From Atherix ibis (taxonomy: Eukaryota > Arthropoda > Insecta > Diptera > Athericidae): DNA of 64,000 nucleotides. The stretch's first letter is position 1; each line of letters opens with the position of its first letter. The DNA lies in contig OY282609.1 of assembly GCA_958298945.1 (NCBI GenBank), forward strand, positions 40,996,954-41,060,953. The letters are read 5' to 3'. Below, piece after piece: positions 26,923-36,346 of this stretch. Position numbers and translations under genes: made by a program. The notes beneath the pieces were generated by a model, which worked only from the letters and a program-made list of their open reading frames with translations, ran no database searches and had not been told where the DNA came from.

Positions 26923-29049
26923 TTAACCTTCGTCGATCCACCAGCATCGCGTTTTTGTTTTCTTTTTGTCTCTTGTCGATATTTCTGTGTTATATTGTAG
27001 AGTGTTTATGTTTCTGCTGTTTGCAATATTCCTTGGAATTTCTTTGTCTGATGCTCTGCGGTTGGTGTGGAATAAAATTGGGATCTTATTTGCGTCTTGG
27101 ATATATGCGTGTTTATCCAAAAAGATGAAAGCTTCAGGGGGTATGAAACCTGTGTCCATGCTATATTGAATGTACTGATTATCTGGATATATTGCCTGTC
27201 CTATTAAGCTATTGTTTTCAGCAAGCTGCGCTCTGTTAAAATGTTTCCTGCAAAGAGAGATTATATGGTTATCTATCCTAATTATGTTTGCCCATTTATA
27301 AATCGTTTTATTAGAGATATAGTGTTTGTAGTTTGTGTTTGGCTTTCGGTATTTTCCAAGGCATGCTCGAAGACATTTCCTTTCGTAAATTCTAAATTTC
27401 TCTATTAGTGACGCGCTTCCGTTGTACCAAATTTGGCTACCGTAACATAGTATTGGTCTGATTATAACCTGATAAGCGATAATTTTGACTCTGGAAGAAA
27501 TGAGTCTTGATTAAAACAGTTTGTTGGCGATCCTAAACGCTTTATTTGCTTTTTCAAGAGCTTTTTTAATGTGATCGGTAAAGTTTAAGTTGTTTTTGAA
27601 CCATATGCCTAAGTAACGAACACAGGACTTGTTATTGCAAGTTTCGCCATTATCTGCTCTAATGCAAAATTGCTTCTAATTTTGCCGAACCGAGGTATGA
27701 CACGACTCAATTTAATTTCGAAATTAAATCGACTCATACTTACTATAGTTAATTCTTAAGCGCCAAGAGTTAACGAAGTCCTGTGTGATTTTGAACATTT
27801 TTTGCAGATTAGCTTGTATATTAGTTAGTTTGCGGTCAGCAGTGTACAATGTTATATCGTCTGCAAAAGCTAATGTAAATGTTTTACCTGGCAGGTTGTT
27901 CAGTTTCTTTAATAAGTCGTTTATGTAGATAATGAATAGCGTTGGTGATGTTACAGTTCCTTGTTGTAAACCATTGTTAATGCTGTATTTTTTGCTTTGT
28001 CCAGCTCCATTTATTTCAACTGTGAATGTTTTGTTGGAAATCATATTAGAAACTGTTTTTATTAAGCACGGTTGGAAGTTATTTTTTATCAGTTTAAAGA
28101 TTAAAGCTTCAGTCCATACTGAGGTAAAAGCATCGGATAAATCGACTAATAGCGCCCCGACACATTCTTTATTATTTATGTACCAGCATATATCCGACAT
28201 GAGTTTGTTAGCTGAATGAATTGTAGAGTGGCCCATTCTGAATCCAAATTGATTTTCTACTAAAATATTGTTGTTGTTTACTGAGTGTAAAATAGAGTCC
28301 TGTATGATTTTCTTGAAAATTTTACTGATGCTAGGCGTAAGACTGATGGGTCTGAAGTTGTTCGGGTCAGATGAATCTTTCCCCGGCTTTTTGATAGCTA
28401 TTACTTTCGCTTCTTTCCAGCACGATGGAAAGTAATAATTGTTGAGAGCGTTGTTAAATATTGTGACGTAATCGAGGATAACTATATCAGTCAAATGCTT
28501 GAGGATGATATTTGGGATATTGTCAGGACCTGAAGATGTTTTGCTCTTAAGATTTCTAAAACAATATATTGCTTTGTCGGAGGTGGTGAAGTAATTATCT
28601 GTTTGGTGTTCTTCAATATTATTTGCAATTAATTTATTTGAAAAATTTCTCACATTAAGAGAAATATGTTGTTGTTCAAACTGCCTCACTGTTTCTCGTA
28701 TTTCGGTGTTGAGTAATTCGTTTGCACTAGCATGTAATGTGTGTTTAGTTTGGAACGTGAGACCCAAAATATTGCTCATATGGTTATAGTTGTCGATGAT
28801 AAAGTTATTTTCTTCGTCTTTTTGTAGTTCATCCGTGTTGATTCCTGCATCAGTCAATAGGTTTATTTGGTTTATGTTAATTTTTAGTGGCTTGTTTATG
28901 GTGGTGTTTTTTTTTCTAAATATTTTGTTTAGTGTAGGAAACATATGCGTGTTGGAAGGTGAAATGTTTTTTAATTTATTTTCCCAGTGTTTGCTCGCTA
29001 TTAATCTGTAGTTTTGCTTAATTAATGAATCTAAGTTTATATAAAAGCC
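26923..29049 (-). pseudogene. LINE ORF2, reverse transcriptase and C-terminal part (broken)
   Basis: The reverse transcriptase domain reads open from about 29049 to 27724. Visible motifs in order are RPISLTPSISKIF, ENQFGFRMGHST, the first aspartate block LLVDLSDAFTSVW, NGLQQGTVTSPTLFIIYIND, and the catalytic box LAFADDITLY (FADD in place of YADD, common in Jockey-group enzymes). After the fingers and palm the same frame continues to 26923 but meets in-frame stops at 27724-27726, 27712-27714, 27676-27678 and 27511-27513. The downstream part still shows the VRYLGIWFK motif and a C-terminal tail. The first two stops lie in a perfect 20-bp palindrome (27710-27729). The frame is shifted by one base relative to the endonuclease segment upstream (near 29045). 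Confidence 0.9.
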
Positions 29050-30172
29050 TTAGTCCTTAGGAGGTTGGGGTCATCATTTCTGCAGTTGGTCCTATACATT
29101 TTGAGAAGGTCGCGAATCAAAGCTTTTTTTGTTTTTTGCAGTTTTAAAATTAGGGTCGTATTAAACTTATCTAGATGATTGTAGATTTTGAGTTTAGGTA
29201 CCGTTTTTTTGATAGTGTCCTTGATTATTTGGTCTAGCGTGTTGATACAATTATTGATTTCTTCATTGTTAAGATTTCTATTATTTGGAACATAGCCTGT
29301 GTCTCCTCCTGTATGCTCCAGATATTTTTTATGTAATTCTTTTTGAAACTTTCGCCAGTTTGTTCGTTTGAAATCAAGGCGATCTTTATTATGTTGCGTG
29401 TTGAGTATGTTATCGTTATCGGATTCGGTGCTTATGTTAAATAGTAATGCACGATGGTCGCTATCATAAGTAAGCGTTCTGAGTAGAGAGGTTGATCTAT
29501 CGGCATCGAAGGTTACTCTATTGTCAGCTATGCAAATATCTAAGTAAGAGCCGCATCTGGGGTATGAAGGATTTTTGCTGTAGTATAGCCTAGGTTTATA
29601 TTTTATATTGTTATTTTGTAACCAAGTGTTTATAAAGTTTCCCCTGGTGTTATTGCTTTTATTATTCCATGTTGTGTGTTTGGCATTTATATCACCAGCC
29701 ATGATGTATTTGATGTTAAATTTATCGAGCTGTAAATGCTTGAAGAGTATTTCGAATTCTTCGGCAAATTCGTTATTGTGGCTATCAGGAGCATAGGCCG
29801 AAACTATGATGAGCTTTTCTCCGTTTGATATGTTTAAGGAAATTGTTGTTGTTTCAAGGCAGTTGAAAGTTTTTAGTCTCGGCAGATTTATTTCTTTGTA
29901 ACTCATTTTTTGTTTATTAATATGGCCGTACCTCCTCCTAGAGTTGAATTTGGTCTGTCCGTTCTAATTATGTTAAAATTTTCAATTTTCAATTTTCTAT
30001 TTAAATTAAGTTTAGTTTCGGATAAAAGTACTAGATCTGGGTTATGTTTGTCTAAAAATGTTTTCAGGAAGTGTTGTTTATGTAGCGCTACGATTGAATT
30101 GACGTTTATTGTTATGATTTTTAGGTTATGATAGTGGTGATTGTTAGTTATCATCAAGTGGAAGGATATCAT
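29037..30172 (-). pseudogene. LINE ORF2, apurinic-like endonuclease domain (frameshifted)
   Basis: This is the N-terminal endonuclease of ORF2, which nicks target DNA to prime reverse transcription. It starts at 30172 (an alternative Met is at 30154), overlapping the ORF1 end by 29 nt in another frame. Catalytic-domain motifs are present: VLLSETKL, GGGTAILI, SAYAPD, GDINAKHTTW, CGSYLDICIAD and the terminal YDSDHRALLF (SDH). The domain is split near 29905 at a short A run: the first segment (30172-29903) ends at a TGA overlapping the ATG of the second (29906-29037). A second one-base shift near 29045 separates it from the reverse transcriptase. No catalytic motif is missing; the damage is limited to reading frame. 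Confidence 0.9.
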
Positions 30173-30996
30173 ATATGACGTTGATGCGTCTAGTGTTTAC
30201 TTTCAGTGAATCCTCTAATGATTTTAAATGGCACGATATTGTGTTCAGGGTGGATTGTATCTGTTTAAGATCAAACTGATTTGTGGTTGGCTCAGCATTG
30301 GTTTGGATCTTATTATTATTTAGTAATTTTAATATATCGGCAAATGATTTATTTGGTGAGGTGTAGTTGTTCAACAGTGTAGTTCTGAGTTGCATTTTAT
30401 CTTTATTAATATTTTTTTTATCTGATAAAGCTTGCTTCAATTTTAAATATTGTGAGCAGCCTTTGTAAGAAGCCGGATGTCCAAAATTTTTGCATAAAAC
30501 GCAAAATAGTTTTTCTTTTGTATTTTCAGTTCTTAAGATAGTGCAGTCTCCCGGGTTGTGTGATTTATCGCATTTTACACATCGGTACTCCATTCTGCAA
30601 TTAGGCGCAGCGTGGCCTAGACGCTGACAACGTTTACATTGTAGGATATCTGGTTTGTTTAGCTTTTCCCAATTAACTATTTGATTATTAAGAATTTTGA
30701 TTTTGTACAATTCTGAGACGTCGCTATTTGGTGAAATTTGTACTAAATGTATTGGTAGGTTTATATTAAGTTTCGTAGATTTTTTGGTAACTAATCTAAC
30801 TACTTTAATAAATTTAATATTGGTTAGCATTAAGTTGTTTAAGTATTGCAAGATATCATCTGTCGTCTCGTTTTCGTGTAGTCCCTTTAATACAAATGTT
30901 TTATTTTTTTCAGAAGCTGGGGTGAAACTATAAAAACTGGCATTCACGGCTTCTAATGCTTGTTTTGTTTTATTATAGTTTTCCATGGAATTAACA
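30144..30996 (-). pseudogene. LINE ORF1, C-terminal part with three CCHC zinc knuckles
   Basis: This is the nucleic-acid-binding (gag-like) protein of a Jockey-group LINE, downstream of the Tc1 insertion. It has the RNA-recognition-like stretch around KTFVLKGLHENETTDDIL, then three knuckles with Jockey-group spacings: CX2CX4HX4C (CKRCQRLGHAAPNC), CX2CX3HX4C (CVKCDKSHNPGDC) and CX2CX4HX6C (CVLCKNFGHPASYKGC). The frame is open to its stop at 30144, which overlaps the ORF2 start. An apparent Met start at 31007 falls in the Tc1 terminal repeat and is not real: the frame is simply interrupted by the transposon. Confidence 0.9.
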
Positions 30997-30998
30997 TA
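30997..30998. repeat. TA target duplication, left side of Tc1 element
   Basis: This TA directly precedes CAGTGAC, the first bases of the terminal inverted repeat. A matching TA follows the other end at 32661-32662, the hallmark of Tc1/mariner insertion. Confidence 0.9.
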
Positions 30999-31209
30999 CA
31001 GTGACAAGCAAAAGTGAACAAGTAAATTGTACTTTAAGCAAGATGTTCATATTATAGTCATTCTGTTATAGATATTAAAAAAATTTTTTTTACGTTTTGT
31101 TGGTATTTTATTAAGCTTGCTTATTTACAACAACAAAATTAATAAAACTACTAATCTGATAGAAATTATATAAAAAAAATAACCAAAATTGCACTTGTTC
31201 ATATATGCA
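30999..31209. repeat. Tc1 terminal inverted repeat, left
   Basis: The 211-bp left repeat pairs with 32451-32660. Its outer part holds AAGTGAACAAG and its inner end holds CTTGTTCATATATGC, so a TGAACAAG/CTTGTTCA pair lies inverted within the repeat itself. These may be the outer and inner transposase-binding sites, as in inverted-repeat/direct-repeat type Tc1 elements, though here they face opposite ways. Confidence 0.93.
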
Positions 31210-31234
31210 CGTTTTGTGTATGTTAATAGAATTG

Positions 31235-32266
31235 TTAATATAATATGTATTTTTTATGGTATTTAATATTTGGGCCATAGCCCTTTTTTTTTAAAACTTC
31301 GGAAACCCTCCTGGGCATGCTCTCAACTAAATTTTGGATTATTTCCTTTGGAATTTTCTTCCACTCCCCCTCAATCCGATGCCATAATTCTTCGAAATTT
31401 TTGGGTAGAGTTTGATGTTCAGCCAGCTTCCGTTTCACAATTGCCCACAAATTCTCAATTGGATTTAAATCCGGATTTTGTGCAGGCCATAGCATGGTCG
31501 AAAATGTTTGTTCTTGGAGCTAAGTTTTTACAATTTTTGCTGTGTGCTTTGCATCTCCATCTTGCTGAAATACGAGATCCTGCTCATTGTACGCACATTT
31601 CTCGACGAAGGGAATCAAATTCGATTTTAATAAGTTTAAATAATACTCCTTATTCATTATTCCCTCTATTTTTACAAGCGGACACGTATTCCACCATGTG
31701 AAACATCCCCAACTCATAATGCACCCACCACCGTGTTTTAAAGTGTTTTTAACCTGGTAGGGCTTTAGGGATTGTCCGGGTTTTTTCCAATAATATGATC
31801 TCCCGTCTGAGTTAACTCGATTTATTTTGGTTTCATCAGACCAAATTACCTTCTTCCACCCATCGACCCCCCAATTTTTATGCGCTCTAGCCCAAGTTAA
31901 TCTTGCCTTTATATTTTTTTTTGAGAGGCTAGGCTTTTTAAGCTTCTGGCATGCCACCATACCAATTCTTTTGAGAGCCCTTCTAGCTGTCCACTCGCTC
32001 ACTTGTTTATTAACATTAATGGAGGCCTCCCTTGGCGTCTTCACCTGGCAGGATCGTAATTGTCGCTCCATTACTCTTGCATCTCGGTCCGTCAAAAGTG
32101 TTTTTCGGCCATATTTCACCGCTGGTACCGTTAATTTCTGGGTTTTTTTCACGTTTAGTACGGTTGTTTGCGACACTTTGCAAACTCGAGAAATTTCACG
32201 ACTACTTTCTCCGCTTTTCAACAAAAAAACTATTTTTTGTTTAATTATTTCAGAAATTTTCTTCAT
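31235..32266 (-). pseudogene. Tc1-family transposase, one in-frame stop
   Basis: This frame of about 343 codons has the normal length for the family, which cuts and pastes DNA at TA sites. The N-terminal helix-turn-helix region (residues about 5-40, including SREISRVCKVSQTTV) is followed by a GRKT motif in place of the usual GRPR-like hook and a second DNA-binding region. The catalytic triad is complete: first D in VIWSDETKI, second D in FQQDGDAKH, and E in NPDLNPIENLW, with 34 residues between the last two (DD34E). The only visible lesion is a TAG at 31520-31522 between the second D and the E. The frame is the same on both sides, so this is a nonsense change and not a frameshift. Confidence 0.95.
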
Positions 32267-32450
32267 AATGCAATGACTCCAATATTCCTCTAATAGTCGA
32301 GTGTAACAACTAAATTATTAATTGCTAGACTCTTAATAAATAACCAATAATCCGTCTGAGGCATTGTGATTCAAATTTACTGTTTAACTATAGAACTAAT
32401 ATTGTTCTTAAGCGGTACATTTTGTGCACATGTACATTTGAACAAAACAT

Positions 32451-32660
32451 GCATATATGAACAAGTGCAATTTTGGTTATTTTTTTTATATAATTTCTAT
32501 CAGATTAGTAGTTTTATTAATTTTGTTGTTGTAAATAAGCAAGCTTAATAAAATACCAACAAAACGTAAAAAAAATTTTTTTAATATCTATAACAGAACG
32601 ACTATAATATGAACATCTTGCTTAAAGTACAATTTACTTGTTCACTTTTGCTCGTCACTG
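32451..32660. repeat. Tc1 terminal inverted repeat, right
   Basis: This is the inverted partner of 30999-31209. Differences by eye are one substitution near each of positions 8 and 62 from the tip, and one base in the A/T homopolymer. It ends CACTG before TA at 32661-32662. Confidence 0.93.
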
Positions 32661-32662
32661 TA

Positions 32663-33361
32663 AATTGCGTGTTTGTTGAAGGAGGTTTTTTTAATATAGA
32701 AATCGTTTTTGTCTATTTTTAAATTTTCAATTAAGATTTTGACTATGTCGTTAGGTTCTTGGCCTATAGTATTAATTGGTGGTATTTTGAATTTCTTATT
32801 AATAATACTTATATCATTAGTTGCATTATTTGTTTTTCTACCCCGCTCTCGTTGTTATGGTGATTGGTATTATTGTTGTTGTTTGCTCTTGTTGGAGTTG
32901 AGTGTGACCTTGAAGTACTGTCTATTGTTAGTTGTTTCTGGCTCTGGTTCTGGCTCTGGCTCTGACTCAGTTGATCTCTGTATTTTTGTTGTTTAATCGA
33001 GTTTTTTTTTTATAACTTGTATAAAGTCATCGAGCTCAAGGTTAACGACCGAGGTTTGATTGATGTCATCAGTTATTACACTTGTTGTTGTTGTTGGGTT
33101 AATTATTGGTGGTGTGATATTGTTAATTTTTTTTGAAAGATCCGTTAATTGATTTTTCAATAGTTGAATTTCATTTTTTAATGATTCGTTTTCTACCATG
33201 TAGTCGTTTCTAGTTCTATATGCCTGTGCATTGCGGAGCGCCGTTTTACGGGTGCTCCTCTCGTTATGTGTGTGATCTGGGCTGCTATCAGAACCCATAT
33301 CTACACCATCAGCTTCTGGTAGCATTGCGAAGCTGTTTTGGCTATCTTCATTAGCTTCCAT
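32663..33361 (-). pseudogene. LINE ORF1, N-terminal part (three in-frame stops)
   Basis: This starts at the Met at 33361 and runs open for 122 codons to TAA at 32993-32995. It has an acidic N-terminus and a probable coiled coil (NESLKNEIQLLKNQLTDLSKKI). The same frame then continues through a SEPEPEPEPE stretch, with further stops at 32870-32872 and 32855-32857. It leads to a KFKIPPINTIGQ segment of the kind found just before the RNA-binding domain in Jockey-group ORF1 proteins. The frame is interrupted at 32662 by the Tc1 element and resumes at 30996. Without the transposon and stops, ORF1 would be a little over 500 residues, normal for the group. Confidence 0.85.
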
Positions 33362-33578
33362 TTTATGTTTTTTTTAGGAAAGTGAGCTATATCATTATCG
33401 CACATTACTCAGCAGAAGCTGGTAATCGGTACCGAGTTGAAATTATAAGCTTTTTACACACTTTATTGTTTTTAAATATTTTTTTTTTAAATTTAATTGA
33501 ACTGTTTATCACAATTGAATTCCGTATGCACTAATAAACTGCAGTGCGACTACTCTGAGTGACTGCTCGTACACGACT
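33362..33578 (-). promoter_or_regulatory. LINE 5' untranslated region with probable internal promoter
   Basis: This is about 217 bp between the 5' end of the element and the ORF1 start. The element begins AGTCGTG right after the C of the target duplication (TCAGTCG across the junction), which fits an initiator at +1 as in Jockey-group elements. CAGTCACTCAGAGTAGTCGC follows within the first 40 bases. The promoter role is inferred from the family. Confidence 0.6.
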
Positions 33579-33593
33579 GAATAATAAATGTCT
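33579..33593. repeat. Right target-site duplication of the LINE (15 bp)
   Basis: This is identical to 26545-26559. The unoccupied version at 37756-37770 continues directly into GTGGAAGTAAACC, exactly as here. Confidence 0.95.
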
Positions 33594-34133
33594 GTGGAAG
33601 TAAACCTGATTATTAATAAGTGAACCTGAAATCGCCCTTTACCTTCGTTAGTCCATCTGATGTTAGAAGTGCTCCTTTTATGCTACGACGTTCTAACCCC
33701 ATAGGTGATCCGGTGATCTTTACATATATTTGATATGTGCACTTAAATAATAAATACAACTATCTTATCCGAGAAAAAATTTACAAAATGACATTTTCAT
33801 TCAATTTACCAAAAAATGTTTGTTGTTTCATGTGTAATGAATGGAGAGGAGGTATATGTGTGTGTGAAAGAAAGAAAAACAATTTTTTCTTACATGTAAA
33901 AAGAAAGAAAACTAATTTCGGCCCAATATTCAGTTTCTCATTTTATTCGAGCCTATTAACTATTCTTTTAGAGAAAGAATCTCCTTTTGACATTATTGTT
34001 TTAATTATCATTTCAAATAACATTATAACTGAAATGTATATTCTAAGCGCCATAATACTGAAAACCATTTGGCAAAAAAGGATATCGGTATAAAAAAATT
34101 AAAGTAAAAAATGGAAAGAAAAACTAGATTTTT
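33594..34133. repeat. U copy 1, right part
   Basis: This continues the segmental duplication after the LINE and matches 37771-38306 closely. An open stretch at 33737-34093 (118 codons) shares its first 65 or so residues with 37914-38144, but the second copy is then frameshifted, and I see no known domain. I treat it as chance. The segment ends at ATTTTT, where satellite begins abruptly; in copy 2 the same point continues into unrelated sequence. Confidence 0.88.
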
Positions 34134-36346
34134 AGTAGAAATTGCAATAGAAATTTCTTTAGAAATTTTGATTAGAATGTTTCAGTAGAAATTTTCAATA
34201 AAAATTTACAGTAAAATTTTTCAGTAGAAATAGTAAGTAGAAATTTTCAGTAGAAATTTTCTTTAGAAATTTTGAATATAATGTTTCAGTAGAAATTTTC
34301 AATAGAAATTTACAGTAAAATTTTTCAGTAGAAAAAGTTAGTAGAAATTTTCAGTAGGAATTTTCAGAGAAATTTTCAGTAGAAATTTTCATTAGAAATT
34401 TTCAGTACAAATTTTCAGTATAAATTTTCAGTGGAAATTTTTAGTAGAAATGTTCAGTAGCAATTTTCAGTAGAAATTAACAATAGAAATTTTCAGTAAA
34501 AATTTGTAGCTGATATGTTTAGTAGAAAATTTCTGTAGAAATTTTCATTAGAAATTTCCAGTAGAAATTTTCAGTAGAAATCTTAAGTAGAAATTTTCAT
34601 TAGAAATTTTCAGTAGAAATTTTCAGTAGAAATTTTCAGTAGAAATTTTCAGTAGAAATTTTCATTAGAAATTTTCAGTAGAAATTTTCATTAGAAATTT
34701 TCAGTAGAAATTTTCAGTAGAAATTTTCACTGGAAATTTTCACTGGAAATTTTCACTGGAAATTTTCAGTAGAAATTTTCAGTAGAAATTTCCAGTATAA
34801 ATTTTCAGGAGAAATTTTCAGTGGAAATTTACAGAGAAAATTTTCAGTAGAAATTTTCAGTAGAAATGTTCAGTAGAAATTTTCAGTAGAAATTTTCTGT
34901 AGAAATTTTCTGAAGAAATTTTCAGTAGCAATTTTCTGTAGAAATTTTCAGTAGAACTTTTCAATAGAAATTTTCAGCAGAAGTTTTCAGTTGAAATATT
35001 CAGCAGAAATTTTCAGTGCAAATTTTCGGTAAAAAGGTTCAGTGGGAATTATCAGTAGAAATGATCAGCATAAATTTTTAGTGAAAATTGTTAGAACAAA
35101 TTTTCAATAGAAATTTTCAGTAGAAATAGTAAGTAGAAATTTTCAGTAGGAATTTTCAGAGAAATTCTTAGTAGAAATTTTCAGTAGAAATTTTCAAGAA
35201 GTTTTCAATAAAAATTTCAGTAGAAATTTTCAGAGAAATTTTCAGTAGAAATTTTCAGAGAAATTTTCAGTAGAAATTTACAGAGAAATTTTCAGTTGAA
35301 ATTTTGAGAGAAATTTTCAATAGAAATTTTCATTGGAAATTTTCAGAGAAATTTTCAGTAGAAATTTTAAGTAGAAATTTTCAGTAGAAATTTTCTTTAG
35401 AAATTTTGAATATAATGTTTCAGTAGAAATTTTCAATAGAAATTTACAGTAAAATTTTTCAGTAGAAAAAGTTAGTAGAAATTTTCAGTAGGAACTTTCA
35501 GAGAAATTTTCAGTAGAAATTTTCATTAGAAATTTTCAGTACAAATTTTCAGTATAAATTTTCAGTGGACATTTTTAGTAGAAATGTTCAGTAGCAATTT
35601 TCAGTAGAAATTAACAATAGAAATTTTCAGTAAAAATTTGTAGCTGATATGTTTAGTAGAAAATTTCTGTAGAAATTTTCATTAGAAATTTCCAGTAGAA
35701 ATCTTAAGTAGAAATTTTCAGTAGAAATTTTCAGTAGAAATTTTCAGTAGAACTTTTCAGTAGAAATTTTCATTAGAAATTTTCAGTCGAAATTTTCATT
35801 AGAAATTTTCAGTAGAAATTTTCAGTAGAAATTTTCACTGGAAATTTTCACTGGAAATTTTCACTGGAAATTTTCACTGGAAATTTTCACTGGAAATTTT
35901 CACTGGAAATTTTCACTGGAAATTTTCAGTAGAAATTTTCAGTAGAAATTTCCAGTAGAAATTTTCAGTAGAAATTTTCAGTAGAAATTTTCAGTAGAAA
36001 TTTTCAGTAGAAATGTTCAGTAGAAATTTTCAGTAGAAATTTTCTGTAGAAATTTGCTGAAGAAATTTTCAGTAGCAATTTTCTGTAGAAATTTTCAGTA
36101 GAAATTTTCAGTAGAAATTTTCTGTAGAACTTTTCAATAGAAATTTTCAGCAGAAGTTTTCAGTTGAAATATTCAGCAGAAATTTTCAGTACAAATTTTC
36201 GGTAAAAAGGTTCAGTGGGAATTATCAGTAGAAATGATCAGCATAAATTTTTAGTGAAAATTGTTAGTACAAATTTTCAATAGAAATTTTCAGTAGAAAT
36301 ATTCAGCAGAAATTTTCGGTAGAAATTTTCAGTAGAAATTTTCAGT
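34134..36346. repeat. 13-bp satellite between U copies 1 and 2
   Basis: This is about 2.2 kb of satellite corresponding to 23.8-25.14 kb, with an extra internal duplication: the TTTGAATATAATG variant near 34270 recurs near 35406, about 1.14 kb apart. Runs of the CACTGG unit number three near 34727-34765 and seven at 35835-35923, against four at 24727-24778. It ends at AAAAGCCATGAATTT before U copy 2. Confidence 0.95.

Larger units (their letters stand above)
30999..32660 (-). mobile_element. Tc1-family DNA transposon nested in LINE ORF1 (1662 bp)
   Basis: The element is bounded by terminal inverted repeats that begin CAGTGAC and extend about 210 bp inward. It is flanked by TA and carries one transposase frame on the minus strand. 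Long terminal repeats of this size are known from Minos, Bari and S-type members of the Tc1 family. The two repeats differ by about two substitutions and one base of homopolymer length, so the insertion looks young. It splits the LINE ORF1 frame. Confidence 0.95.
26560..33578 (-). mobile_element. Full-length Jockey-type non-LTR retrotransposon with nested Tc1 element
   Basis: This 7019-bp block (about 5.36 kb without the nested Tc1) lies between perfect 15-bp target duplications. Read on the minus strand it starts AGTCGTGTACGAGCAGTC, resembling the internal-promoter starts of full-length Jockey-group elements. It then has ORF1 (coiled coil, three zinc knuckles), ORF2 (endonuclease, reverse transcriptase) overlapping ORF1 by 29 nt, a 3' UTR and a short A tail (T run at 26560-26567). 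The zinc-knuckle pattern and FADD catalytic box favour the Jockey clade; assignment to a named family would need a database comparison. The coding frames carry at least two frameshifts and several stops, so this copy is dead. Confidence 0.93.

Noticed and set aside
31270..32276. Plus-strand open frames of 143 and 149 codons over the Tc1 element
   Set aside because: They lie antisense to the transposase, whose motifs and length are clear on the minus strand.
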